A model generated the notes under the pieces. The model had not been told where the DNA came from. It did no database searches and was given only the letters and a program-made list of their open reading frames with translations. From assembly GCA_947503005.1 (NCBI GenBank), contig CANNCA010000002.1, forward strand, positions 496,001-560,000: a stretch of 64,000 nt of DNA, read 5' to 3'. Positions 24,546 to 32,958 of the stretch are shown one piece after another. Every line of letters begins with the position of its first letter. Positions within the stretch are counted from its first letter, which is position 1. Position numbers and translations under genes: made by a program. The stretch is from an uncultured Flavobacteriaceae bacterium. GTDB taxonomy: Bacteria; Bacteroidota; Bacteroidia; Flavobacteriales; Flavobacteriaceae.

Positions 24546-24550
24546 ATGCT

Positions 24551-24853
24551 TCAAAAGGTTCTCATTTTCGCTTTTCGCTTGACCAATTGACGTTCCAAAT
24601 CCGAAACGGCTTCAGCAATCGACACTTCAAAAGTTGCGTTACTAGCTTCTGCAAATAGTCTAGGCCCGGGAGTGCTAAGGCGCATATTGCAAATCATTCC
24701 TGTATCAGGTTCGCTGGTATTTTCGGTCTTAAAAAAGACATCCGCACGAATAACGAAATGATACTTGTTCAATAATTTTTCTAGTTTCTCGGCCGCTAAA
24801 ATTTCAAGCCGGTTACTGGCTTTCACACCGTGGTATTCAAAGTTGATGTTCAT
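24551..24853 (-). CDS. Short-form ribosome hibernation factor HPF/RaiA
   Basis: A 100-residue protein of the sigma-54 modulation/YfiA family. The fold pattern beta-alpha-beta-beta-beta-alpha is visible: INFEYHGVKASNRLEILAAEKLEKL, VIRADVFFKTE, ICNMRLSTPGPRLFAEA, then a C-terminal helix with VSDLERQLVKRKAK. Short HPF proteins bind the 30S subunit in the mRNA/tRNA channel and inactivate ribosomes in stationary phase or starvation. The long-form C-terminal dimerisation domain is absent. Confidence 0.92.
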   Translation of the reverse strand: MNINFEYHGVKASNRLEILAAEKLEKLLNKYHFVIRADVFFKTENTSEPDTGMICNMRLSTPGPRLFAEASNATFEVSIAEAVSDLERQLVKRKAKMRTF

Positions 24854-25046
24854 ATAGGCATATTTGGTTTTTAAAGCTAAGTATGATATTGTATAAAAGC
24901 AAGCAGAAGTAACTAAATCATTGAATTAAAATTAATTAATTGTTAAAGTCTGATATTCTGATAATTAGAATAATCTCCGTGTCTCTTTTTTTCGTAAATT
25001 AAAGTGCCTATTTGTAGTAATGTGTTTAACTTAATATCCCACTTCC

Positions 25047-25367
25047 ATGAAATCTGATAATAAAAAGTTCGATCAAAGTACATTACTTGTACGATTGGAG
25101 CGCAATCAACACGACCTCTTAAAGATGAAATCGGCTTTGAGTTCTTATGTTTGCGAGCCACGCACACCAAGCCTTTTTGAGCGGTGTGAAACTTTAAAAC
25201 ATAAATTAGAAAATCTAAGTAATACCAATGTAGAGATTATACAATCGCTAAAGGGCCGTAAAAAAAGTGTAAGTAATTATGTAGAACGAGCGAAACAACA
25301 ATTTCAAGAGTTTTATCAGTTACAGCGTGGTATAGAAGACTATGTCGCCGGCGCTCGATATCATTAG
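25047..25367 (+). CDS. Small cytosolic helical protein, unknown
   Basis: A 106-residue protein without signal peptide or membrane segment. It is almost entirely helical and charged (RLERNQHDLLKMKSAL; CETLKHKLENLSNTNVEII; VERAKQQFQEFYQLQ), suggesting a helical bundle or coiled coil. I do not recognise a family. It is preceded by about 190 bp of AT-rich DNA that may carry the promoter and is followed after 71 bp by the EamA transporter. The coding call rests on the length, the ATG and absence of a competing ORF. Confidence 0.6.
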   Translation: MKSDNKKFDQSTLLVRLERNQHDLLKMKSALSSYVCEPRTPSLFERCETLKHKLENLSNTNVEIIQSLKGRKKSVSNYVERAKQQFQEFYQLQRGIEDYVAGARYH

Positions 25368-25438
25368 TATGTTTTTGACCATAGCAATAAAGGTCTTATG
25401 CTTCCGTATATTTGCCCATAGTTATTCGATTACGGTGC

Positions 25439-26284
25439 ATGAATTTAAAGAAGGCCATTATATTTATGGTGTTAAGTACTATAGCCTTTACCGGTATGAA
25501 CGGGCTATTAAAATACCTCACACATTATAATGGCTACCAGCTTGTTTTTTTCAGGTCTCTAGGGTCGTTATTTTTTACCTTCGGATTTTTGATAAGTCAA
25601 AGAATTCCCATTTTAGGAACGAACAGGAAATTACTTTTACTACGAGGGGTACTTGGATCGACTTCGATGCTCTTATTTTTTATCGCTGTGCATTACATGC
25701 CTATCGGTTCAGCAGTGGCATTGCGTTACATTGCTCCAATATTCGCTGCTATTTTTGCTATTATAATCCTAAAGGAAAATGTACGACCACTTCAATGGAT
25801 ATTTTTTGCCATCGCCTTTGCAGGGGTTTTGGTCTTAAAGGGTTTTGATGATTCCATAGCTCCAATCGGCCTGATATTAGTTTTGTTGGCCTCTGTTTTT
25901 AGTGGTTTAGTATATATCGTTATTCGAAAGATTGGGCTAAGGGAACATCCCGTAGTTATTGTCAACTATTTTATGTGTACCGCTACTATTGTTGGTGGAG
26001 TTGGGGCTATTTTTAATTGGATAACGCCTACCCGAACTGATTTGATGCTACTTCTCAGTCTCGGGGTATTCGGTTATTTTGGACAATTGTTCATGACAAA
26101 AGCCTTTCAAATGGGCGAAATTAATATCATAGCCCCCATTAAGTACGTTGAAGTAGTTTTTGCCATTATTGTAGGTGTCGGGTTCTTAGGCGAAACCTAC
26201 TCACTCTTTAGTTTTATGGGCATGGTGTTGATTATTGCAGGCATGCTTCTGAATATTTGGTATAAAAGCAAGAATCAAACCTAG
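25439..26284 (+). CDS. EamA/DMT-family transporter
   Basis: The ORF track starts at a TTG (25412); ATG 25439 directly precedes the first membrane segment and is chosen. The 281-residue protein has ten predicted helices in two EamA repeats (first MNLKKAIIFMVLSTIAFTGMNGLLKYL, second beginning PIGLILVLLASVFSGLVYI). Conserved motifs such as RYIAPIFAAIFA and the GE-x-x-S near the end of the second repeat are present. These are drug/metabolite exporters; the substrate cannot be predicted. It converges on the Bcr/CflA-type gene 2 bp away. Confidence 0.9.
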   Translation: MNLKKAIIFMVLSTIAFTGMNGLLKYLTHYNGYQLVFFRSLGSLFFTFGFLISQRIPILGTNRKLLLLRGVLGSTSMLLFFIAVHYMPIGSAVALRYIAPIFAAIFAIIILKENVRPLQWIFFAIAFAGVLVLKGFDDSIAPIGLILVLLASVFSGLVYIVIRKIGLREHPVVIVNYFMCTATIVGGVGAIFNWITPTRTDLMLLLSLGVFGYFGQLFMTKAFQMGEINIIAPIKYVEVVFAIIVGVGFLGETYSLFSFMGMVLIIAGMLLNIWYKSKNQT

Positions 26285-26286
26285 AA

Positions 26287-27501
26287 CTATACGCTTTTCG
26301 CAAATTTTTCTTTTACACTCATTTTTAGATAGTAAAGAATGCCGATGGAAAGCATTGAGCATATTGAGAAACCAATGAATATGGGTAGGGCGGTATCATT
26401 TACATACCTGCCGATGAATGTACTTATTGGCACTGACATTAATGTGGAAATAAAACCAGTAATCGCTGCTCCTATACCGGCAATATGACCAATGGGTTCC
26501 ATAGCCAAGGCCCTAAGGTTTCCGAAAAGAAAACCAATCGCAAAAAATTGCAATCCGAAAAATAGTAGTAGAATCTCTACGGAAGGATTACCAGTATTCG
26601 CAAACAAAAAAACGTACAAAATTGAAATACAGAAATAGGTAATTAAAAAGGTAGTGACCATTTTTTCCATGCCGAATTTCAATACTAAGGTTCCATTTAA
26701 AAAAGTAGAAGTTCCGATAGTTATGGCCAATCCAGCAAAAATGAACGGAAATTCTTCCTTAAGCTCATATTGCTCCTGAAAAATTTGTTGTGCCGTACTG
26801 AGGTAGACCAAAAAAGAGCCTACTATGAAACCGGAGATAACCGTGAAACCGAGGGTACGTTTGTACTTTATCAACTCTTTCATTCCATCAACAAATATGG
26901 TTTTGGAAAAGGGTATACGGTTTGCCACGGACAACGTTTCGGGTTGACGACGCCAAAACCAGAGGGAAACTAGTAGCGCAAAAATTAGTTGCACGTAAAA
27001 AATGGCCTGCCAGTTATAAGTGTCAAGTATCCATTTCCCCATGGCAGGAGCAACCATTGGCACTAATAAAAACACCACGGTAATGAACGACATGATGCGC
27101 GCCATAAAATCACCCTGATATACATCTCGGACCATTGCTATACTTATGGTTCTCGGGGCGGATAAGGCTATGCCCTGTAAAATTCTTCCGGCAACCATCA
27201 TTTCAAGACTAGTGGCATAAATACAAATGAAACTGGCTAGAATGAAAAATGCGAATCCCAGGTATACAATCGGTTTTCTCCCTAAACTATCTGAAATGGG
27301 TCCAAAAATCAAAGGGCCGACACCTAAACCCAAAAAAATCATAATGATGAGCAATTGGTTATCGACCGGGTCGGTTACACCGATGGAAAATCCGATGACG
27401 TCCAATGCAGGTAAAAGGGCATCGATTGCCAAAGCAACTACAGACATCAACGATGCCATTAACAATACAAACTCAAGTTGTGGGAGCCTCTTTTTTAACA
27501 T
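26287..27501 (-). CDS. MFS multidrug efflux transporter, Bcr/CflA-like
   Basis: A 404-residue major-facilitator protein with 12 predicted helices. The motif-A loop GPISDSLGRKPIVYLGF lies between helices 2 and 3, and RILQGIALSAPRTISIAMVRDVYQG fits the Bcr/CflA subgroup, as does the N-terminal VALAIDALLPALDVIG. It is likely a proton-driven drug exporter. It is transcribed divergently from the TlpA-type gene with about 125 bp between them. Confidence 0.92.
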   Translation of the reverse strand: MLKKRLPQLEFVLLMASLMSVVALAIDALLPALDVIGFSIGVTDPVDNQLLIIMIFLGLGVGPLIFGPISDSLGRKPIVYLGFAFFILASFICIYATSLEMMVAGRILQGIALSAPRTISIAMVRDVYQGDFMARIMSFITVVFLLVPMVAPAMGKWILDTYNWQAIFYVQLIFALLVSLWFWRRQPETLSVANRIPFSKTIFVDGMKELIKYKRTLGFTVISGFIVGSFLVYLSTAQQIFQEQYELKEEFPFIFAGLAITIGTSTFLNGTLVLKFGMEKMVTTFLITYFCISILYVFLFANTGNPSVEILLLFFGLQFFAIGFLFGNLRALAMEPIGHIAGIGAAITGFISTLMSVPISTFIGRYVNDTALPIFIGFSICSMLSIGILYYLKMSVKEKFAKSV

Positions 27502-27626
27502 CCCGCAAAAATAGTGGTTTTGCTTGGTTAAAAGGATGGGTTAGGTTTATCATTTTGTAAAACGATTTTCTTTTGAAGCTTGGTCAATAAATAAGAAGAG
27601 TGTAATTTCATCGAGCTAATCTTAGA

Positions 27627-28154
27627 ATGCAAATCCTTATGGACATGATTAAAAATTATTTGCTTTTGACCATTCTTTTGACCGGTGTTTTAAGTTGCAA
27701 GAATATTTCAAAGCAAGAAGCCGATAGCGAAAATGGGGAATCGGTTGCGATATCCAAAAAGCAAATAAGTTCTTTTACTGATTTAGAAGGTAATCCCGTT
27801 GAGCTATCCGATTATAAAGGAAAGCGCGTATTATTAAATTATTGGGCCACTTGGTGTCGACCGTGTATAGAGGAAATGCCCTCTTTGCTGACCGCTCAGG
27901 AAGTTTTGACCAAGGAGAACTACGTATTCCTTTTGGCTTCCGACCAGTCTATGGAAAAAATAAAAGTGTTCAAGGACAAAAAGGGATTCGATTTCACCTT
28001 TTTAAAATTCAACGGTTCGTTAGCCGACATGCAAATCAATGCTTTGCCTGCGACCTTTATCTACAATGAATCTGGCAAATTCATGAATCGAATCGATGGT
28101 GCTACCGAATGGGATTCCCCAAGAATTATTGACAAATTAAAGGCCATAAAATAA
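27627..28154 (+). CDS. TlpA-like thioredoxin-fold lipoprotein
   Basis: A 175-residue periplasm-facing lipoprotein. Three ATGs (27627, 27639, 27645) could start it; the last gives the most typical lipoprotein signal (MIKNYLLLTILLTGVLSC). The thioredoxin domain has the redox motif WATWCRPCIEEMP (Cys77 and Cys80 from the first ATG) and the cis-Pro segment NALPATFIY. It should reduce disulfides or metal-liganding cysteines outside the cytoplasm. The stop codon shares one base with the next start (TAATG), so it is translationally coupled to the CxCC-containing lipoprotein, a likely partner or substrate. Confidence 0.93.
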   Translation: MQILMDMIKNYLLLTILLTGVLSCKNISKQEADSENGESVAISKKQISSFTDLEGNPVELSDYKGKRVLLNYWATWCRPCIEEMPSLLTAQEVLTKENYVFLLASDQSMEKIKVFKDKKGFDFTFLKFNGSLADMQINALPATFIYNESGKFMNRIDGATEWDSPRIIDKLKAIK

Positions 28155-29368
28155 TGCGCTTACTATTTTATTTAGGGATTCTTTTCTTTTTCACGCCTGT
28201 ATCATGTGCCAAAAAGTCGAAGCAAAAGGTCGGTGAAGCACAATCAATAACTTCTCCTGCAGGCACTAATGCTTCATTACCTTATTTATTCACTAATACT
28301 GAAACCACACTACTATCATGGATAGAAGAAGTAAATGATAGTCTAGTCAGTTTACGGTATTCCGAATTGAAAGAAGGCGAGTGGCTGAATCCAACTACTA
28401 TTGTCAGCGGAAGCGATTGGTTCGTAAATTGGGCCGACTTTCCGTCCATAGTGGAAAATAACGGTCATCTCTTTTCCCATATACTCAAGAAGTCTTCTGA
28501 GGGCACTTATTCTTATGATGTGAAAATGAATCTTAAACGTGCAGGTACTTCAGCATGGTATACTGAAATGCCATTGCATTCAGATCAGACTCCCACCGAG
28601 CACGGTTTTGTAACTGCAATTCCTTATCAAGCTGACTCGTTCTTTGTTACTTGGTTGGATGGTAGAAATACGGAAGAAATAGACGGTCAAGAACGTGGTG
28701 CCATGACAATACGAGCGGCGGAAGTTTCGGTTAAAGGCGAAATTGTAAATGAGGTGCTACTAGATTCCCGTACTTGTGATTGTTGTCAAACAACAGCTGC
28801 AGTAACTGAAAACGGTCCGGTGGTAATTTACCGCGATAGGACTGAGAATGAAATCAGGGATATCAGTATTGTTCGCCTGGTCAATAGCAAATGGACCAAT
28901 CCGGTATCGATACATGAAGATAATTGGAAAATTAATGGATGTCCTGTGAACGGCCCTAAAGCAGCCGCGATCGAAAACGTGTTGGTAGTGGCATGGTTTA
29001 CCGGAGCCAATGAGCAATCAGCAGTAGAAATTGCATTCTCGAATGACAATGGGACGAATTTTAATGCACCGATAACCATTGGGTCAGACAATGTTATTGG
29101 CCGGGTAGATGTAGTTTTATTAGATAAAAATACCGCATTGGTAAGCTATGTTGAATCGAAGGATAAAAGTGCTCAATTAAAAGTAGCCAAAATCAATCAG
29201 TCAGGAGAAGTATCAAATGCAAAAGTTATAACGGAAATAAGTGCTTCACGCAAATCAGGTTTTCCGCAGATGGAATTGGTTGGTGATAAAATTCTTTTTG
29301 CTTGGACCGATGTCCTGAGTGGAAAGTCAAATGTGCGAACTTCCCTCATATCCATAAATGACCTATAA
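28154..29368 (+). CDS. BNR/sialidase-like propeller lipoprotein with a CxCC motif
   Basis: A 404-residue lipoprotein (lipobox Cys18 in FFFTPVSC). The mature part is beta-rich with sialidase/BNR-like repeats; an Asp-box-like SNDNGTNFNAP occurs near residue 295. It has a striking Cys cluster, DSRTCDCCQTT (Cys208, Cys210, Cys211), and another Cys in INGCPVNGPK (Cys263). The catalytic Arg triad of true sialidases is not evident, so 'exo-alpha-sialidase' would be an overcall. Coupling to a TlpA-type reductase suggests the cysteines are redox-active or bind a metal. A terminator follows directly. Confidence 0.8.
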   Translation: MRLLFYLGILFFFTPVSCAKKSKQKVGEAQSITSPAGTNASLPYLFTNTETTLLSWIEEVNDSLVSLRYSELKEGEWLNPTTIVSGSDWFVNWADFPSIVENNGHLFSHILKKSSEGTYSYDVKMNLKRAGTSAWYTEMPLHSDQTPTEHGFVTAIPYQADSFFVTWLDGRNTEEIDGQERGAMTIRAAEVSVKGEIVNEVLLDSRTCDCCQTTAAVTENGPVVIYRDRTENEIRDISIVRLVNSKWTNPVSIHEDNWKINGCPVNGPKAAAIENVLVVAWFTGANEQSAVEIAFSNDNGTNFNAPITIGSDNVIGRVDVVLLDKNTALVSYVESKDKSAQLKVAKINQSGEVSNAKVITEISASRKSGFPQMELVGDKILFAWTDVLSGKSNVRTSLISINDL

Positions 29369-29394
29369 AAAACCTCCGAAGAAATAAGGTTTTT
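29368..29394 (+). terminator. Rho-independent terminator after the TlpA/BNR pair
   Basis: The 8-bp stem AAAAACCT / AGGTTTTT begins at the last base of the stop codon and ends in a run of T. The A-rich 5' arm and T-rich 3' arm would also permit termination from the opposite strand. Confidence 0.75.
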
Positions 29395-29542
29395 AAGTTA
29401 TATTTTTATTTTTCGCTTGCTATATTTATGAACTGAAAACAATTTCTCAGAAGAATCCCCCCCGTTTTACATTAAAACAAGTCAAATACCCATTAATAGT
29501 ACTTTCTGGGTTCTTGATATTTAAGTATTTAAAAAATAGATT

Positions 29543-31489
29543 ATGGCGATAGGTTGGGTTAGAGCGTATTCAGATGAATTTATCCATTTCAAAGATATCG
29601 TTGGAGAGAGTAAGAAAGATAAATCATTTTATCGACAGGGATTCCGCACTAAGATTCATGAACTTCAAGATGAGAATTCTCCCGTACTCCAAGAGTTGAA
29701 ATGGGAAGACGAAGTGGAACTACCAGATGGCATCGGTTCTGGGTCGTTTACAAAAGTTATTTTTCAAGGGAATGAAGGTTTTGTAAAAAGAAGCCATTTA
29801 GTGGAGGTTGGCTTTGTTCACAATTTGGAAGAAGGAGAAGACAATCGTTTCATAGCGCAGTTGGAAACCAATGTTCGTACCATCAAACTGTTATGGGGTG
29901 ATCTAGTCCAAATTCGTAAGCGAGAAGGAGATAAATGCAAGGTAAAGGCAAGAAACTGGTTTGGCACAATGGACACAAATCGAATTATTGACAAGGCACT
30001 GTTGGATATTTTTTTTATTGATGTTGGCCAGGGGGATGGTATCCTCGTTAGATTTCCGGAAGGAAAGCACTTGCTTATTGATGGAGGACTACAGCGTAAG
30101 AATCAAATGACGGGCAAGAATGCAGCTGATTTTCTAGACTGGAAGTTCCATGCAGACTATGGCCATTTCAAAATCACGCTTGACGGTATGATGGCTTCGC
30201 ACTGTGATTCCGATCATTATGGGGGACTGTGGGACTTGGTCAAAGAGCCAATTGCAGAGGATAAAGAATTGGATTGTGTTGAATTGAAAATAAAGGAGTT
30301 CTTTCACGCGGGATTGTCACGATGGAAAAAAAGAGAAAACCTTGCAAATCCTCACAAAGATGGTCTTGGACCAACATCAGATGGATGGTTTGTACGCTTA
30401 CTAGGGGATCGAACAGACGTAGAAGAATCTGTGGAGGAGAACAGTGAGAATACCCTTCAGGGAGATTGGGGCTCATTTATAAAAGCTGTTCTTGATCAAG
30501 ATGCGGATACCACGATTGAAAGAGTTGGTGTTAAAGAAGAAGAAATAAAAAACGGAACTGACTTTCCTCAAATATGGAAAAATGACTCCGAATGTGCGAT
30601 TAAAGTACTCGCCCCAATAACCAGACAAGTCAATGGTATAGATGCATTGAAAGACTTAGGTGTAAAATCTATAAATACAAACGGTCACAGTATCTGTTTA
30701 CGGTTAGATTATGGATCTGCACGTATTCTACTCACTGGGGATCTTAACAGCGCCAGTATGAATTGGATTTCAGAAGTCTTTGAAGATCGAATCAATGAAT
30801 TTTCTTGTGATGCCGCTAAAGCATGTCATCATGGAAGTCATGATATCTCATATAAATTCTTAAAGGAAATAAACGCTGCGGCTACTGTTATTTGTTCTGG
30901 TGATTCAGAAGGATATGCACATCCTCGTCCCGAAATTGTTGCAGCGAGTGCGGTTACCGGCTTTGTTGCGGTAGATGAAGTGAAAGACAAGCTGATTACC
31001 CCCTTGATATATATGACGGAGATTGAGCGCTCTGTTTCATTGGGCAGGCTCACCCATATACGACTAAAAAACTTTCCAGACATTGCTAATACGGTAAAAG
31101 AAGAGGTTGTTTTCGCTACAAGCCCTGATTTAATTAGCAATTCGGCTTTGTATTCCTATCGCGAAAGAAAAATTATGGATGACATGGATGACACGAATGA
31201 AAAAGAAGACTTTAAGGATGAAATTGAAGAGCGTGAAAAAGATTTATTGGAATCAAGTTTTGAGAAGCAGGTAAACGCTGAAACCGAAGCTGATTTTCAT
31301 TATCAAACGGTTCATAAGTTTACTACACCATATGGTAATCAAAGATTAAAAGGTACACGCATCATGACAAAGAATCACTACGGATTGGTAACCGTACGTA
31401 CGGATGGCGAAACGATGATGTGTGCAACCATGACAGAAACTGGTGATGGGTGGTCTACAAAAAGTTTTCCTGCACGATTCGTCAACTAA
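29543..31489 (+). CDS. Large metallo-beta-lactamase-fold protein (ComEC-hydrolase-like) with extra N- and C-terminal domains
   Basis: A 648-residue cytosolic protein without signal peptide or membrane segments. Residues 1-140 form a beta-rich region (HFKDIVGESKKDKSFYRQGF; EGFVKRSHLVEV) that could contain SH3-like folds. The MBL domain (about 153-480) opens with FFIDVGQGDGILVRFPEGKHLLIDGG, has the metal motif SHCDSDHYGG (His220, Asp222, Asp224, His225), then LLTGDLN and KACHHGSHDIS, all as in the C-terminal domain of ComEC. An acidic linker (about 545-580) leads to a small basic C-terminal domain. The ComEC channel is missing, so it is not a DNA uptake protein. It stands alone after a terminator. 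Confidence 0.82.
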   Translation: MAIGWVRAYSDEFIHFKDIVGESKKDKSFYRQGFRTKIHELQDENSPVLQELKWEDEVELPDGIGSGSFTKVIFQGNEGFVKRSHLVEVGFVHNLEEGEDNRFIAQLETNVRTIKLLWGDLVQIRKREGDKCKVKARNWFGTMDTNRIIDKALLDIFFIDVGQGDGILVRFPEGKHLLIDGGLQRKNQMTGKNAADFLDWKFHADYGHFKITLDGMMASHCDSDHYGGLWDLVKEPIAEDKELDCVELKIKEFFHAGLSRWKKRENLANPHKDGLGPTSDGWFVRLLGDRTDVEESVEENSENTLQGDWGSFIKAVLDQDADTTIERVGVKEEEIKNGTDFPQIWKNDSECAIKVLAPITRQVNGIDALKDLGVKSINTNGHSICLRLDYGSARILLTGDLNSASMNWISEVFEDRINEFSCDAAKACHHGSHDISYKFLKEINAAATVICSGDSEGYAHPRPEIVAASAVTGFVAVDEVKDKLITPLIYMTEIERSVSLGRLTHIRLKNFPDIANTVKEEVVFATSPDLISNSALYSYRERKIMDDMDDTNEKEDFKDEIEEREKDLLESSFEKQVNAETEADFHYQTVHKFTTPYGNQRLKGTRIMTKNHYGLVTVRTDGETMMCATMTETGDGWSTKSFPARFVN

Positions 31490-31630
31490 TCGAAATTTTC
31501 AAAATGAAGTGCCTGCTAAGTAATTTGAAGCGAATCAAGTATACCCGTTATTCGTTTTCAATAAAAATATCCATCTTAAGATTGATGAGAAGTTCGTATT
31601 TTTAGTTTCATTTAAAATTTTGCCGTTAAA

Positions 31631-32833
31631 ATGTGGACTCAATTAGAAAAGTATAGGTTGTTTATTGCCATTCTAGTACTTGTAACATCATGCAAACAAG
31701 AGAAGCAAGTCGAACAAATCAAGGAAAAACCTTTGGTTCAATATGATGAGCCAGCTTCAACCTTGCCAATTGATAGATTAAACCTCCCCGAAGGGTTTAA
31801 AATAGAAGTGTATGCCGATAGTATTGACGGTGCCAGATCAATGGCTATGGGTGACGATGGTACACTTTTCGTGGGCACGCGTAATGAAAACACCATTTAT
31901 GCGATTCAGGATCGTGATAAAGATTATCGAGCTGATAAAGTAACCGTATTGGATACATCCTTGAACGTTCCAAATGGAATTGCTTTCAGAAACGGGTCAC
32001 TTTATGTCGCAGAAGTAAATCGATTGTTGCGGTATGACAATATTGAATCCCAATTGGATAGTCTTCCAGAACCTAAAATAGTTTATGATGATTACCCAAC
32101 AGAATTTCATCACGGGTGGAAGTACATTGCCTTTGGTCCTGATGACAAATTGTATGTTCCTGTAGGGGCACCTTGTAATATTTGCGATTCTACGGTGAGT
32201 GACAAAAGATTTGCCACCATTACACGAATGGATGCCGATGGAAGCAATAGAGAAATTTATGCGCATGGCGTTCGGAATTCGGTAGGATTTACTTGGCATC
32301 CCGACACCAAAGAATTCTATTTTACTGACAATGGTCGTGACATGATGGGTGATGATATTCCTCCTTGTGAGTTAAATCGGGTGAGCGAAGCAGGTCAACA
32401 TTTTGGCTATCCCTTTTGTCATGGGGGTGTCGTTAAAGACCCTGAGTTCGGTGACAAAAGACCTTGTTCTGATTTTGTTTCGCCAATTCTTGCCTTAGGC
32501 GCCCATGTAGCACCCTTAGCCGTAAAATTTAATACTGGAAACATGTTCCCGGAGAAGTACAAGCACTATGCCTTTGTTGCGGAGCATGGTTCATGGAACC
32601 GTTCAAAAAAAGTAGGGTATAAAGTATCCATGGTAAAGTTGGAAAACAATGAAGCCGTTGCCTATGAAACCTTTCTTGATGGTTGGCTCGATGAAGCGGA
32701 ACAAGAACGTTTTGGTAGGCCAGTGGACCTTTTGTTTCTCAAAGATGGTTCTTTGCTAATTTCTGATGATTTCGGTGATGCTATTTACCGTGTTTCATAT
32801 GATTCGGCAAACGCCCAGGTCGCTTTGAATTAA
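31631..32833 (+). CDS. Sorbosone/glucose dehydrogenase-like propeller lipoprotein
   Basis: A 400-residue lipoprotein (lipobox Cys21 in LVLVTSC) of the GSDH/L-sorbosone dehydrogenase family. Typical motifs are LPEGFKIEVYAD at the start, MAMGDDGTLFVGTR, FHHGWKYIAFGPDDKLYV, AHGVRNSVGFTWHP, FTDNGRDMMGDD, AEHGSWNRS and the final SLLISDDFGDAIYRVS. Such six-bladed propellers use PQQ to oxidise sugars or aldehydes in the periplasm, although several homologues have no proven activity. It starts the run of exported proteins that continues to about 51 kb. It is separated from the first VPS10-like gene by 125 bp containing a hairpin. Confidence 0.88.
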   Translation: MWTQLEKYRLFIAILVLVTSCKQEKQVEQIKEKPLVQYDEPASTLPIDRLNLPEGFKIEVYADSIDGARSMAMGDDGTLFVGTRNENTIYAIQDRDKDYRADKVTVLDTSLNVPNGIAFRNGSLYVAEVNRLLRYDNIESQLDSLPEPKIVYDDYPTEFHHGWKYIAFGPDDKLYVPVGAPCNICDSTVSDKRFATITRMDADGSNREIYAHGVRNSVGFTWHPDTKEFYFTDNGRDMMGDDIPPCELNRVSEAGQHFGYPFCHGGVVKDPEFGDKRPCSDFVSPILALGAHVAPLAVKFNTGNMFPEKYKHYAFVAEHGSWNRSKKVGYKVSMVKLENNEAVAYETFLDGWLDEAEQERFGRPVDLLFLKDGSLLISDDFGDAIYRVSYDSANAQVALN

Positions 32834-32915
32834 TAATAACTCTGTTTATTAGATTCTAGTTTTTCTATGTCTTATTTAGGTTTTTAACGGAAGCCCCTGT
32901 TTTTTGCGGGACTAG

Positions 32916-32951
32916 CCCTCAAATAATCGAATAAAGCGTTATTTTAGAGGG
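32916..32951 (+). other. Imperfect hairpin immediately upstream of the first VPS10-like gene
   Basis: CCCTCAAATAA and TTATTTTAGAGGG can pair with one or two bulges across a 12-base loop. The 3' arm ends 7 bp before the ATG at 32959. A second short hairpin (AGCCCC...GGGACT) lies just before it. There is no T-tract in the right place for termination of the upstream gene, so it could be a leader structure in the mRNA or a palindromic repeat. Confidence 0.4.
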
Positions 32952-32958
32952 TCTCGAT

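Noticed and set aside
28154-29368. Annotation as exo-alpha-sialidase
   Set aside because: The propeller resemblance is real, but the catalytic arginine triad, Tyr/Glu pair and FRIP motif were not seen.
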